A stretch of DNA of 14,940 nucleotides. It comes from JBDKTH01 sp964558295 (lineage in GTDB: Bacteria > Planctomycetota > Planctomycetia > Pirellulales > Thermoguttaceae). The stretch is from positions 1-14,940 of the forward strand of contig CAZLDQ010000143.1 of the NCBI GenBank assembly GCA_964558295.1, given 5' to 3'. The translations under genes were made by a program, and so were the position numbers. This document shows, in pieces, positions 7,162-13,835 of this stretch. The notes beneath the pieces are model-generated. The model ran no database searches. It was not told the DNA's origin and saw nothing but the letters and a program-made list of their open reading frames with translations. Numbering within the stretch: position 1 is the first letter of the stretch; each line of letters opens with the position of its first letter.

Positions 7162-7602
7162 TTAACCCACGGCTGGAAGCGACTGAGACGCGACCTCGTC
7201 AATGGCCGGAAGACTGTTGCCGGTGAAGTCTGGCGCGAGCCCGAACGCAAGGACCTCATCCCCGCGGCGTCCCCGGCGACGGAAACTCCAGTCGCGGCGC
7301 AGACGTTCCTTATGGCGTTTGACACTGGCGACCACGAAATCTGCCAGCCGGTCCAAGAGCGGCCGGAGCCCGGCTTCACTTTCCTCGGCAATCAACGTGC
7401 CGGTGGGCAGATGCAAGATGACGCGACCTTCGTACCGTTCGAGCGATGGGTGCCAGCGCACATAGAGGCTCAAATCCCGCCGCTCGGCGGGGAAGCGGGC
7501 GAGCATCCGCTCCAAACGGGGCGTCTTCTTCGCCCAGTAGGCTTGGATCTCGGCCTTACTCTGATCGTCACACCCTTGGAAGGTCCAATGTGTCTTCATC
7601 AT
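7162..7602 (-). CDS. HPF/RaiA-like ribosome hibernation protein
   Basis: The product has 146 residues. Residues 3-103 follow the HPF/YfiA pattern: a first strand THWTFQGC (4-11), helix (15-36), strands DLSLYVRWHP (43-52) and YEGRVILHLPTGTLIAEES (57-75), then a second helix running into a basic end, VKRHKERLRRDWSFRRRGRR (94-113). Such proteins bind the 30S subunit under stress or in stationary phase and silence ribosomes. The C-terminal 30 residues do not resemble the dimerisation domain of long HPF, and the protein stops soon after the basic segment, so it is a short form or a shortened relative of larger fusions. GAGGAG four bases upstream of ATG 7602 fixes the start (a second ATG follows directly). 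It is divergent from the hsp20 genes, which fits a shared stress role. Confidence 0.82.
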   Translation of the reverse strand: MMKTHWTFQGCDDQSKAEIQAYWAKKTPRLERMLARFPAERRDLSLYVRWHPSLERYEGRVILHLPTGTLIAEESEAGLRPLLDRLADFVVASVKRHKERLRRDWSFRRRGRRGDEVLAFGLAPDFTGNSLPAIDEVASQSLPAVG

Positions 7603-7628
7603 CTCGCTCCTCGCGTTCGACGAATAGT

Positions 7629-7651
7629 CACAATACAGCAATTGTGTTATA
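7629..7651 (-). promoter_or_regulatory. Palindrome over the probable HPF promoter
   Basis: CACAAT (7629-7634) and ATTGTG (7641-7646) form a perfect 6-N6-6 dyad 27 bases upstream of the HPF start. On the minus strand TATAAC (7651-7646) could be a -10 element, placing the transcription start inside the dyad. That geometry suits a repressor site. The -35 region is not obvious. Confidence 0.4.
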
Positions 7652-7806
7652 CGCATCTGAAAGAAAGACGGTTCGGCGGTTGCTCTGGTTCGCCTGCCGG
7701 AACAAGTTTCCCAAGGGGGCGGTGCGACAACTGGGCGCACTCTGGATGGCCAAGGCACCGAACGGCCGATACCTGCCAATTTGACATTTGCTGTCTGCCT
7801 GAGCGG

Positions 7807-7825
7807 CCGTCTTCAGACGGTTTTT
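7807..7825 (+). terminator. Intrinsic terminator in the HPF/hsp20 intergenic region
   Basis: CCGTC-TTCA-GACGG (with a possible sixth pair) is followed directly by TTTTT at 7821-7825. It points along the plus strand although no plus-strand gene is recognised upstream. It may shield the hsp20 promoter from read-through or end an unrecognised transcript. Confidence 0.6.
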
Positions 7826-7939
7826 CAAGGGGGACGGCGATCTCCACCAGACCGCCAGAGTATTTGCCGTATGCACTAACTGATTGGAAGCAGACGAGTT
7901 GCAGTCGATACCATTTCCACCTCCTTCTCGGCGCGGCTT

Positions 7940-7955
7940 TGGCATGCCTCTTGCA
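7940..7955 (+). promoter_or_regulatory. Sigma-54 (RpoN) promoter of the hsp20 cluster
   Basis: TGGCATG-CCTC-TTGCA matches the sigma-54 consensus TGGCACG-N4-TTGCW at all but one position, with the invariant GG (7941-7942) and GC (7953-7954) exactly 12 bases apart. Transcription would start near 7966, giving a leader of about 75 bases before the first hsp20 gene. Sigma-54 promoters need an enhancer-binding ATPase; none is encoded in this window. Confidence 0.7.
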
Positions 7956-8040
7956 ACCAATTATTCAATGGCTTCGCCCGAGTGGGCGAGTGTCCAGCAG
8001 AACGAAAAAGGCAACATTCAGACTAAGGAGGCTTGGAACC

Positions 8041-8487
8041 ATGGTAACGCGTTGGGGACCCTTGGATGACCTCTGGTCGGAGATGGAGCGATTGCGAGGC
8101 CAAATGGATCGCCTGTTTGGCCGTTTCAGCGTTGGCAATGGCCGGCGGTTGGCAACGGGCGAGTTTCCTCCCATCAATCTCTGGGAGGACGAAGACACAT
8201 TCTTTGTGGAGGCGGAGTTGCCCGGGATGGAGCTTGAGGATCTGGAGATCTATGTCAACGCCGGCAACCAGCTAAGCCTCAAAGGCCAGCGCAAACCGCC
8301 GGTGCTGGAGCACGGTACTTGGCATCGGCAAGAACGGGGCTTTGGCAAGTTCTCCCGACTGTTTGATCTGCCGTCGGAAGTAAACGCCGACGAGGTGAAG
8401 GCGGAGTTCAAAGACGGCGTGTTAACGATCACCCTGCCGAAGAGTGAGGCGGTCAAACCGCGGCGAATTGCGGTCAAGGCTGAGTGA
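8041..8487 (+). CDS. Small heat shock protein Hsp20 (first of three)
   Basis: This is a 148-residue alpha-crystallin-type chaperone that should hold unfolding proteins in ATP-independent oligomers in the cytoplasm. The N-terminal arm (1-42) contains an amphipathic WSEMERLRGQMDRLFGRF helix. The alpha-crystallin domain (about 43-138) includes VEAELPGMELEDLEI, the FSRLFDLP strand and GVLTITLPK (126-134). The C-terminal anchoring motif is Ile143-Ala-Val145. AAGGAGG nine bases upstream selects ATG 8041; the same frame stays open back to 6727, but that part does not look coding. It begins a run of three hsp20 genes and lies downstream of the sigma-54 promoter. Confidence 0.95.
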   Translation: MVTRWGPLDDLWSEMERLRGQMDRLFGRFSVGNGRRLATGEFPPINLWEDEDTFFVEAELPGMELEDLEIYVNAGNQLSLKGQRKPPVLEHGTWHRQERGFGKFSRLFDLPSEVNADEVKAEFKDGVLTITLPKSEAVKPRRIAVKAE

Positions 8488-8554
8488 GGCTGAGCCGTGG
8501 ATCTCGACATACATTGCCGGCTTACAGAATGGAAAGAGCAAAGGAGGATGAACG

Positions 8555-8947
8555 ATGCCAGAATTGACCAAACAAGAACGACGTGGAGAAATGGCCACGA
8601 CGGAACGAACACGAGGCGGCCTGACGTACCTGCCGCGTGTCGATATCTTTGAGAGCGATACTGAGACGGCTATTTTCGCCGACATGCCTGGCGTGAGAGC
8701 CGAGGATTTGGATATCCGCTTCGATAACGGCGAGCTTTCGATCTTCGGCAAGGTCACACCTCGACACGAAAATGTGGAGCTCACCGTTGGAGAATACGGG
8801 ATTGGCGATTTCTTCCGAACCTTCCTAATCAGTGAGAGCGTTGATTCGGAAAAAATCAGTGCCGAGTTGAAAAACGGGGTTTTGAGTCTGCACTTACCGA
8901 AGTCTGAGGCGGCAAAACCCAAACGGATTTCCGTGCATGCATCCTAA
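8555..8947 (+). CDS. Small heat shock protein Hsp20 (second of three)
   Basis: This is a 130-residue Hsp20 with a short N-terminal arm (about 24 residues, polar, without the aromatic helix of its upstream neighbour). The crystallin domain (about 25-120) contains IFADMPGVRAEDLDI and GVLSLHLPK (108-116), followed by the anchoring motif Ile125-Ser-Val127. AAGGAGG seven bases before ATG 8555 is a strong ribosome site. It starts 67 bases after the first hsp20 with no terminator visible between, so co-transcription is likely. Its sequence differs clearly from both neighbours, so the three are old paralogues rather than a fresh duplication. Confidence 0.95.
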   Translation: MPELTKQERRGEMATTERTRGGLTYLPRVDIFESDTETAIFADMPGVRAEDLDIRFDNGELSIFGKVTPRHENVELTVGEYGIGDFFRTFLISESVDSEKISAELKNGVLSLHLPKSEAAKPKRISVHAS

Positions 8948-8980
8948 ATCATACGGCGTATCAAGAAAGGAGGTAGAGAA

Positions 8981-9463
8981 ATGGTTGGCTTGGTTCCTTG
9001 GAGACGCTCGGAAGTTGGCCCTCTCGCGGAATGGCCAGAACATCCGCTTCTCAGACTGCGCGAAGACTTCGAGGCCCTATGGGACCGCTTCGTCACCGAT
9101 TGGGCCAGCATGGCTGGTTTTCCAACACCGGCGGAGCCCTTTGGGCCGCGGCGAGGATTGGAGGTGGACGACCAGGAGAATGAACTCGTTGTGCGCGCCC
9201 AAGCCCCGGGCTTCAATCCCGAGGAACTGGAGGTGCAAGTAACCCCAAACAACAATCTTCTCATTCGGGCCGAACACAAGGAAGAGCAGAAGGAGAAGGG
9301 GAGACAAGCGTTCCGCTTCGGACGTATCCAACAGACGGTCGCGCTGCCTCGCGGCGTCGACACCGACAAAATCGAGGCCAAGTATCACAACGGCTTGCTA
9401 GAGATCCATGTCCCGAAAGGCGAAGCCGCCAAAGGCAAACGGATCGAGGTACAGCACCAATAA
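8981..9463 (+). CDS. Small heat shock protein Hsp20 (third of three)
   Basis: This is a 160-residue Hsp20 with the longest N-terminal arm of the three (about 57 residues, rich in Trp, Phe and Pro: MVGLVPWRRSEVG through FGPRRG). The crystallin domain (about 58-150) contains VVRAQAPGFNPEELEV, a long acidic/basic loop HKEEQKEKGRQ, and GLLEIHVPK (138-146). The anchoring motif is Ile155-Glu-Val157. AAGGAGGT six bases before ATG 8981 is the strongest ribosome site in the cluster, and only 33 bases separate it from the second gene. The different arms suggest different client ranges or mixed oligomers. Confidence 0.95.
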   Translation: MVGLVPWRRSEVGPLAEWPEHPLLRLREDFEALWDRFVTDWASMAGFPTPAEPFGPRRGLEVDDQENELVVRAQAPGFNPEELEVQVTPNNNLLIRAEHKEEQKEKGRQAFRFGRIQQTVALPRGVDTDKIEAKYHNGLLEIHVPKGEAAKGKRIEVQHQ

Positions 9464-9791
9464 TCTGACCATCGTTTGAGAATACCACGGCGACAACCCG
9501 TTTGGGTTTCCTGTCATAGCAGGAGGCAAGCCGAAATCTTGCTTCGATGCTGATTGTCGCCCCCCAAGGCGGGTTGGGGGGTGTTGGAGAGGGCAAGGCT
9601 TTGTAGTACACTTGGGACGCGTCTTTCCGTTTCCGGGTTCTTGCTGGACTCGGCAGGGGTAGGGGGATGTCCCCAATCCCCTTTACTACTGCGGATACAT
9701 GACAAACGGGGGGGCCGGCGAACCTGTGACGCTGGCTCTCCCTCGATTTGTTGGAAGCGGTCCCATTCTGCAAACGTATCAGGACTCAAAC
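9464..9791. other. Gap between hsp20 cluster and serC
   Basis: These 328 bases carry no convincing gene; an in-frame extension of serC back to 9699 looks non-coding. Structures seen are AACCC-GTTT-GGGTT (9495-9508), the strong hairpin at 9560-9581, and GGGGA-TG-TCCCC (9663-9674) about 120 bases before the serC start. The last could affect serC expression, but I recognise no known leader or riboswitch. Confidence 0.45.
9560..9581 (+). terminator. GC-rich hairpin after the hsp20 cluster
   Basis: CCCCCCAA (9560-9567) and TTGGGGGG (9574-9581) form a perfect 8-base stem around GGCGGG. It is about 100 bases after the last hsp20 stop. The following sequence is GT-rich but not a clean T-run, so termination is likely but not certain. 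Confidence 0.45.
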
Positions 9792-10889
9792 ATGGTCAAG
9801 CGCGTCTACAATTTCTCCCCCGGTCCGGCGGTCTTGCCCCTTCCTGCCTTGGAAGAAGCCCAACGCGATCTGCTCAATCTTGACAACACCGGAATCTCGA
9901 TTCTGGAGATCAGCCACCGCTCGAAGACATTCGACGCGATCATCCAGCAGGCCGAAGCCAACTTGAGAACCTTGCTGCGGATCCCCAGCAATTATCACGT
10001 GCTGTTCCTCCAGGGCGGTGCGATCCTACAGTTCGGCATGGTCCCGATGAATTTCCTCCGTAACACGGGCAAGTCGGCCGACTATATCGTCTGTGGCACT
10101 TGGGGCAAAAAGGCGATGGAAGAAGCCAAGACTCAGGGCAAGGTCCGTATGGCTTGGGATGGAAAGGCCACAAACTTCAACCGGATGCCCAAGAACAGCG
10201 AACTGGATCTCGATCCCAACGCGGCCTATGTCCACATGACCTCCAATGAGACGATCCAGGGAATTCAATTCCCGGCCTTGCCCGAGGTGGGCAATGTACC
10301 GCTGGTGTGCGATTCGTCGTCCGATTTCCTCTGCCGTCCGGTGCCGGTCGAAAAGTTCGGAATTCTGTACGCCTGTGCCCAGAAGAACGCCGGACCAGCT
10401 GGGGTGACGGTGGTCATCATCCGCGACGATCTGGTTCAGCAGTCGCCCAACGACCTGCCGTCGATGCTCAGCTATCGGGTGATGGCCGAAGGGAAGTCGT
10501 TGTTCAACACTCCCCCGACGTTCGCCATCTACATGGTCAAGCTGGTGACCGACTGGCTGCTGCGCGATATTGGCGGTTTGGACAAAATGGCCGAGATCAA
10601 CAAGGAAAAATCGCAGTTGCTCTACGATGCCATTGACCAGTCGAACGGCTTCTACCAGCCGCATGCCGAGAAAGACAGCCGTTCGACGATGAACGTCACC
10701 TTCCGCCTGCCCGACCCGGCATTGGAGGAGAAGTTTGTCGCCGGGGCCAAGAGCCGGGGGTTGGTCGAATTGAAAGGCCATCGCTCGGTCGGTGGTTTCC
10801 GCGCGTCGATCTACAACGCCATGTCACGTGAAGGTGTGGTACTCCTACGCGACTACATGCTTGAGTTCTGCCAGGAGAACCGCAAGTAG
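9792..10889 (+). CDS. serC: Phosphoserine aminotransferase
   Basis: SerC is a PLP enzyme that converts 3-phosphohydroxypyruvate and glutamate to phosphoserine in serine synthesis (and acts in the PLP pathway of some bacteria). The 365-residue product starts with the family hallmark YNFSPGPAVLP (6-16), then SILEISHRSKTFD (36-48) and FLQGGAILQF (72-81). The cofactor lysine is Lys198 in CAQKNAGPAGVTVV, matching the E. coli numbering. GHRSVGGFRASIYNAM near the C-terminus is the phosphate/substrate-binding segment. Length is normal. I chose ATG 9792 because it gives the standard N-terminus and has AGGA about eight bases upstream; the extension to 9699 adds 31 residues unlike the family. It is a single-gene unit ending in a strong terminator. 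Confidence 0.97.
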   Translation: MVKRVYNFSPGPAVLPLPALEEAQRDLLNLDNTGISILEISHRSKTFDAIIQQAEANLRTLLRIPSNYHVLFLQGGAILQFGMVPMNFLRNTGKSADYIVCGTWGKKAMEEAKTQGKVRMAWDGKATNFNRMPKNSELDLDPNAAYVHMTSNETIQGIQFPALPEVGNVPLVCDSSSDFLCRPVPVEKFGILYACAQKNAGPAGVTVVIIRDDLVQQSPNDLPSMLSYRVMAEGKSLFNTPPTFAIYMVKLVTDWLLRDIGGLDKMAEINKEKSQLLYDAIDQSNGFYQPHAEKDSRSTMNVTFRLPDPALEEKFVAGAKSRGLVELKGHRSVGGFRASIYNAMSREGVVLLRDYMLEFCQENRK

Positions 10890-10915
10890 TTGGGACACAT
10901 GGCAAGGCAATGAAC

Positions 10916-10952
10916 GCGAGCGGGAGACTTCGGTTTCCCGCTCGCTTGCTTT
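10916..10952. terminator. UUCG-loop terminator between serC and the ECF sigma gene
   Basis: A 13-pair stem (10916-10928 with 10933-10945, one G-U pair) is closed by C(TTCG)G, the exceptionally stable tetraloop, and followed by TTGCTTTATT. It lies 26 bases after the serC stop. The convergent sigma factor gene stops at 10951, so the same stem sits right behind it and probably serves both genes. Confidence 0.85.
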
Positions 10953-11580
10953 ATTCGTGGGAATGATCCGGGACGACTTGGGTTGCCTCGTCGCCGAACT
11001 GGCGAGTCAGACGTTCGCGGAGCATCAACCGTGCACGAAGCAACCGCACCTTGACGTTGCTCTCGCTGATCCCAAGCGCCTCGGCGGTCTCGGCAGTTGA
11101 CAGTCCTTCCACGTCGCGAAGCACGAACACGAGGCGATATTTCTCGCCGAGCTCCTCAAGGGCCTGATTGAGCAGCTTTTGCGTCTCCCGCTGGGAGGCG
11201 ATTGTCTCGGGCGTTTCCCGCCACTGTGCGATGAACTGCGGATGGGGGAGGTCGTTGTAGCTTTCCGAAGAGGTGTCCTCTACAAGGGAAAGCGTCGCCC
11301 GGGTCTTCCGCTTCCGCAACAAGGCCAAGGCATGGTTCGTGGCAATCCGCATCAGCCAGGTGGAGAACTTGGCTTCTTCGCGAAATCCTTCCAGGTGTTC
11401 GACGATCGTCAGGAAGGTCTGCTGTACCACTTCCTCCGCGTCCTGCCGCTGCCCAAGGATGCGAAAGGCCAGGCTGAAGATTCGCCGCTCGTACTTGGCC
11501 ACAAGGGTTTCAAAGGCGGCAAATTCCCCCTTCTGGGCAAGCCGTACGAGGGAAAGGTCGTTGTCAGGCGAATTGGTCAT
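10951..11580 (-). CDS. ECF-type RNA polymerase sigma factor (RpoE-like)
   Basis: This is a 209-residue sigma-70-family factor with only regions 2 and 4. Region 2 (about 20-92) includes FETLVAKYERRIFSLAFRILG, then DAEEVVQQTFLTIVEHLEGFRE and FSTWLMRIATNHALALLRKRK. A 48-residue linker follows. Region 4 (141-192) has LEELGEKYRLVFVLRDVEGLSTAETAEALGISESNVKVRLLRARLMLRERL with the helix-turn-helix. ATG 11580 gives a standard ECF start but has no Shine-Dalgarno sequence. The same frame stays open far upstream, where it is antisense to the neighbouring exported protein and clearly not coding. No anti-sigma gene follows: the next gene downstream is serC on the other strand. On the minus strand TACAAT (11637-11632) could be its -10 element. 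Confidence 0.93.
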   Translation of the reverse strand: MTNSPDNDLSLVRLAQKGEFAAFETLVAKYERRIFSLAFRILGQRQDAEEVVQQTFLTIVEHLEGFREEAKFSTWLMRIATNHALALLRKRKTRATLSLVEDTSSESYNDLPHPQFIAQWRETPETIASQRETQKLLNQALEELGEKYRLVFVLRDVEGLSTAETAEALGISESNVKVRLLRARLMLRERLTRQFGDEATQVVPDHSHE

Positions 11581-11764
11581 CCAATAGACGGGGGTTTGGA
11601 AAGCTGAGAGGAGTCCTTGGTTGTCCTCGGCATTGTAGCTGCTGCCCCATCGATTCGGGAAGGGGCGTTTGGTACGAGCGTTACACGACCGCTCCCCCTC
11701 CTTGTGTGTGGGCTGCGTAGTCCTGCCAAGCCGGAAAGCTCCACTCCCCCGCAAAAACCGCCGT

Positions 11765-11793
11765 TTGCTGCCATTGCTTCTGATGGTTACAAT
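11765..11793 (+). promoter_or_regulatory. Possible sigma-70 promoter for the exported protein/PPTase pair
   Basis: TTGCTG (11765-11770) and TACAAT (11788-11793) are separated by exactly 17 bases. The -10 is a 5/6 match, while the -35 matches only in TTG. The start of transcription would be near 11800, about 60 bases before the TTG start at 11860. Confidence 0.4.
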
Positions 11794-11859
11794 GGGACAC
11801 ACATCAGGGAACGATGGCGAGAATGGTATGCCTGGGAAGACTAGAGAGGAGCAGGGATA

Positions 11860-12783
11860 TTGAACGCCCGTTGGGTCGTGCATGCCGGGACGGTGGTCGT
11901 AGTGCTGACGGTCGGCGTGGTGTCGTTGGCTCCTGTGCCTGCGCCCACAGCGAGCGTCGACGCGCGGTTCGACTGCCGGCCGCACCCGATGTCCCGAATT
12001 CCCCCGGGTACGCGAGTCGCGGACTCTCCTCCTGACGGCTGGACGCATCTGATTTCCAAGAGCCAACCGGAACTGGCCAGCGGTGACCTGGATAAGCTCC
12101 ATGCGCGGGCGGCCGAGTTGGCCCGATTTTTGTTCTCTTGTTTGCTGGCCCGCGTCGAGCGTCAGGAGACGGCCTATGGTGTCGTCTACCGGCTGGACGA
12201 GGTGGCTACAGGACTGGGAACGCGGATCGGCAAGGCCGACGTGATCATCAGCAGCGAGACCCAGAGCGAGCTGGGAGCCAACCTGGGGTTTTTGGAACGT
12301 TGCGTCCTCCGTGGGGCGGAAAAGGAACTCAACGAGCCGGTTGTGCTGGCCCGTTCCGACACATCGCTTATCGTCGATATGCCAAGCATTACGCTGGTCG
12401 ACGGCAAGCATCGCGAGGTCGTCCTGCGGTACCTCTTCATGGTGCATCCACAAGAAGGGCGACTGGAAGCCGTGCTCTGGCGGCTCGATCCAGACGCCGC
12501 GGGCAACTACCACTTGGCTGACGTACCGGCCGTGCGACGGTTCTTGGGACGCGTGGAGCGGTGTGGGCTGCATGTCGATGCCAGCGAGGTGATTGCCGGG
12601 ATACCCAAGCCCAAGGCGTTCGCCACGACTTGTCTCCCCTCGGGCGATCCGATGCCGTTGCCCACGGTGCTTCGCAAAATCGCCGGCCAGCGGCAACTGA
12701 CACCCGAGATGGCCGAGCAGATCGACCTTGAGATTCGTCGGGCGATTGGGTTCTTGCCGGAGAGCCGACACGCGGCAGGATGA
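11860..12783 (+). CDS. Exported or membrane-anchored protein of unknown function
   Basis: I do not recognise the family. The product has 307 residues. Residues 6-30 (VVHAGTVVVVLTVGVVSLAPVPAPT) form a signal peptide or anchor; the rest is soluble, with no further membrane segment, a mixed alpha/beta look and scattered cysteines (Cys39 and others) without a metal motif. Features worth noting are LVDGKHREVVLRYLFMVHPQEGRLEAVLWRLD (around 179-210), which reads as successive beta strands, and a C-terminal amphipathic helix LTPEMAEQIDLEIRRAIGFLP. The start is TTG 11860, supported by AGGAG about eight bases upstream; there is no in-frame ATG before it. It ends four bases before the phosphopantetheinyl transferase start, so the two genes are likely co-transcribed and translationally coupled. 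Confidence 0.75.
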   Translation: MNARWVVHAGTVVVVLTVGVVSLAPVPAPTASVDARFDCRPHPMSRIPPGTRVADSPPDGWTHLISKSQPELASGDLDKLHARAAELARFLFSCLLARVERQETAYGVVYRLDEVATGLGTRIGKADVIISSETQSELGANLGFLERCVLRGAEKELNEPVVLARSDTSLIVDMPSITLVDGKHREVVLRYLFMVHPQEGRLEAVLWRLDPDAAGNYHLADVPAVRRFLGRVERCGLHVDASEVIAGIPKPKAFATTCLPSGDPMPLPTVLRKIAGQRQLTPEMAEQIDLEIRRAIGFLPESRHAAG

Positions 12784-12787
12784 TCCT

Positions 12788-13594
12788 GTGGACTTGCTCT
12801 TGCTCCAGCCCCGGCAAGTTGATCTCTGGTTCGTCCTTCTCGACAAGGTCGCGTCTCCTTCGCTGCTGAACGCCTATCGAGCCTTGCTCTCGGCCGACGA
12901 GCTTGCCCGCGTCGAGCGGTATCGCGACGACAGAGCGAGGCTCGAATATTTGACGGGCCGGGCCCTCACGCGGACCGTGCTTTCACAGTACGCGGCCGTT
13001 GCTCCGCAGGACTGGGCGTTTTCGTACAACCCGCACGGGAAACCCTCGGTCGTCGCGTCTGGTGGGCCTCGCCTGGAGTTCAACCTCTCACATACCGAGG
13101 GAGTGCTCGTGTTGGCGGTGACTTCGGGCATGGAGATCGGCGTTGACGTTGAGTGTCGCTGTCGGCGATCGAACGCATTAGGGCTGGCCCAACGTTTTTT
13201 TGCCGCGTCCGAGGCGGCGGTGCTGGAGACATTACCGCCGGACCAGATGTCCGAGCGGTTCTTCGCCTTCTGGACACTCAAGGAGGCCTTCATCAAAGCC
13301 CGCGGCACGGGACTGACAATGCCGCTCGACCGGTTCGCCTTCACCTTGTCACCAGACCAGCCGCCACGGATCGCCTTTTTGGGCGTCCACGACGAGCAGC
13401 CTGACGAGTGGCAGTTTGCCCAGTTGCAGTTGCTACCCAACCACCAAATCGCCCTGGCTGTCCGGCTTCCTGAGTCGGAGCGGCTGACCCTTCGCACTTG
13501 GGAGACCGTGCCGTTGGCCTGGCAGAGCGAGGGGACTTGGCTTGCGGAGAACGCTACCCGCCGGTGGATTCTGACGGCGGCCGGGGAATTGTAG
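12788..13594 (+). CDS. 4'-phosphopantetheinyl transferase (Sfp type)
   Basis: This enzyme moves the phosphopantetheine arm of coenzyme A to a serine of acyl or peptidyl carrier proteins, activating fatty acid, polyketide or nonribosomal peptide synthases. The 268-residue length fits the two-lobed Sfp/AcpT group. Visible motifs are YLTGRALTRTVLSQY (54-68), the FSYNPHGKP and FNLSHTEG segments (78-86, 98-105), IGVDVE with the magnesium ligands Asp120 and Glu122, and WTLKEAFIKARGTGL (162-176) containing the catalytic WxxKEA. GTG 12788 is chosen because it lies just after the upstream stop with AGGA six bases before it; a TTG at 12728 inside the upstream gene is less likely. No carrier-protein synthase is in view, so it may serve the general fatty acid carrier or a distant cluster. 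Confidence 0.93.
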   Translation: MDLLLLQPRQVDLWFVLLDKVASPSLLNAYRALLSADELARVERYRDDRARLEYLTGRALTRTVLSQYAAVAPQDWAFSYNPHGKPSVVASGGPRLEFNLSHTEGVLVLAVTSGMEIGVDVECRCRRSNALGLAQRFFAASEAAVLETLPPDQMSERFFAFWTLKEAFIKARGTGLTMPLDRFAFTLSPDQPPRIAFLGVHDEQPDEWQFAQLQLLPNHQIALAVRLPESERLTLRTWETVPLAWQSEGTWLAENATRRWILTAAGEL

Positions 13595-13761
13595 GCTTGG
13601 TTTTTCGTCAACATCTTTGGAATCTCGCTGCGGGAAATGATCTGGCAGGGGGGCAGTGGGCTGGAGATGGTGAGACTGGTTGCGAAATGAGATACCAGTT
13701 TGAGACGTGTAGGGAGTGGATGGCGATATACACCGCATGGGCGCGTTCGCTCTCCCCGGCG

Positions 13762-13789
13762 TACTCCGTACTCCATACTGTGTACTGCA
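13762..13789. repeat. Four tandem heptamers (TACTNNN)
   Basis: TACTCCG, TACTCCA, TACTGTG and TACTGCA follow each other without gaps in the 240-base non-coding gap between the phosphopantetheinyl transferase and the short-chain dehydrogenase. The first four bases are invariant and the last three drift. The rest of this gap shows no gene. Confidence 0.7.
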
Positions 13790-13835
13790 TCCTTCGGCAA
13801 AACAGGTAAGCCTGCAAGTTGGTGAGAAATGTGGA

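Noticed and set aside
6727..8040. A 586-residue open frame that would fuse a long N-terminal extension to the first Hsp20
   Set aside because: The extension has no domain, is rich in Arg/Pro/Ser, runs antisense through the HPF gene and the regulatory gap, and the true Hsp20 start has its own strong ribosome site at 8025-8031.
11581..12846. A long minus-strand extension of the sigma factor frame (631 residues in total)
   Set aside because: The added part is antisense to the exported protein gene and has no domain; Hsp20-like or sigma-like sequence appears only after the ATG at 11580.
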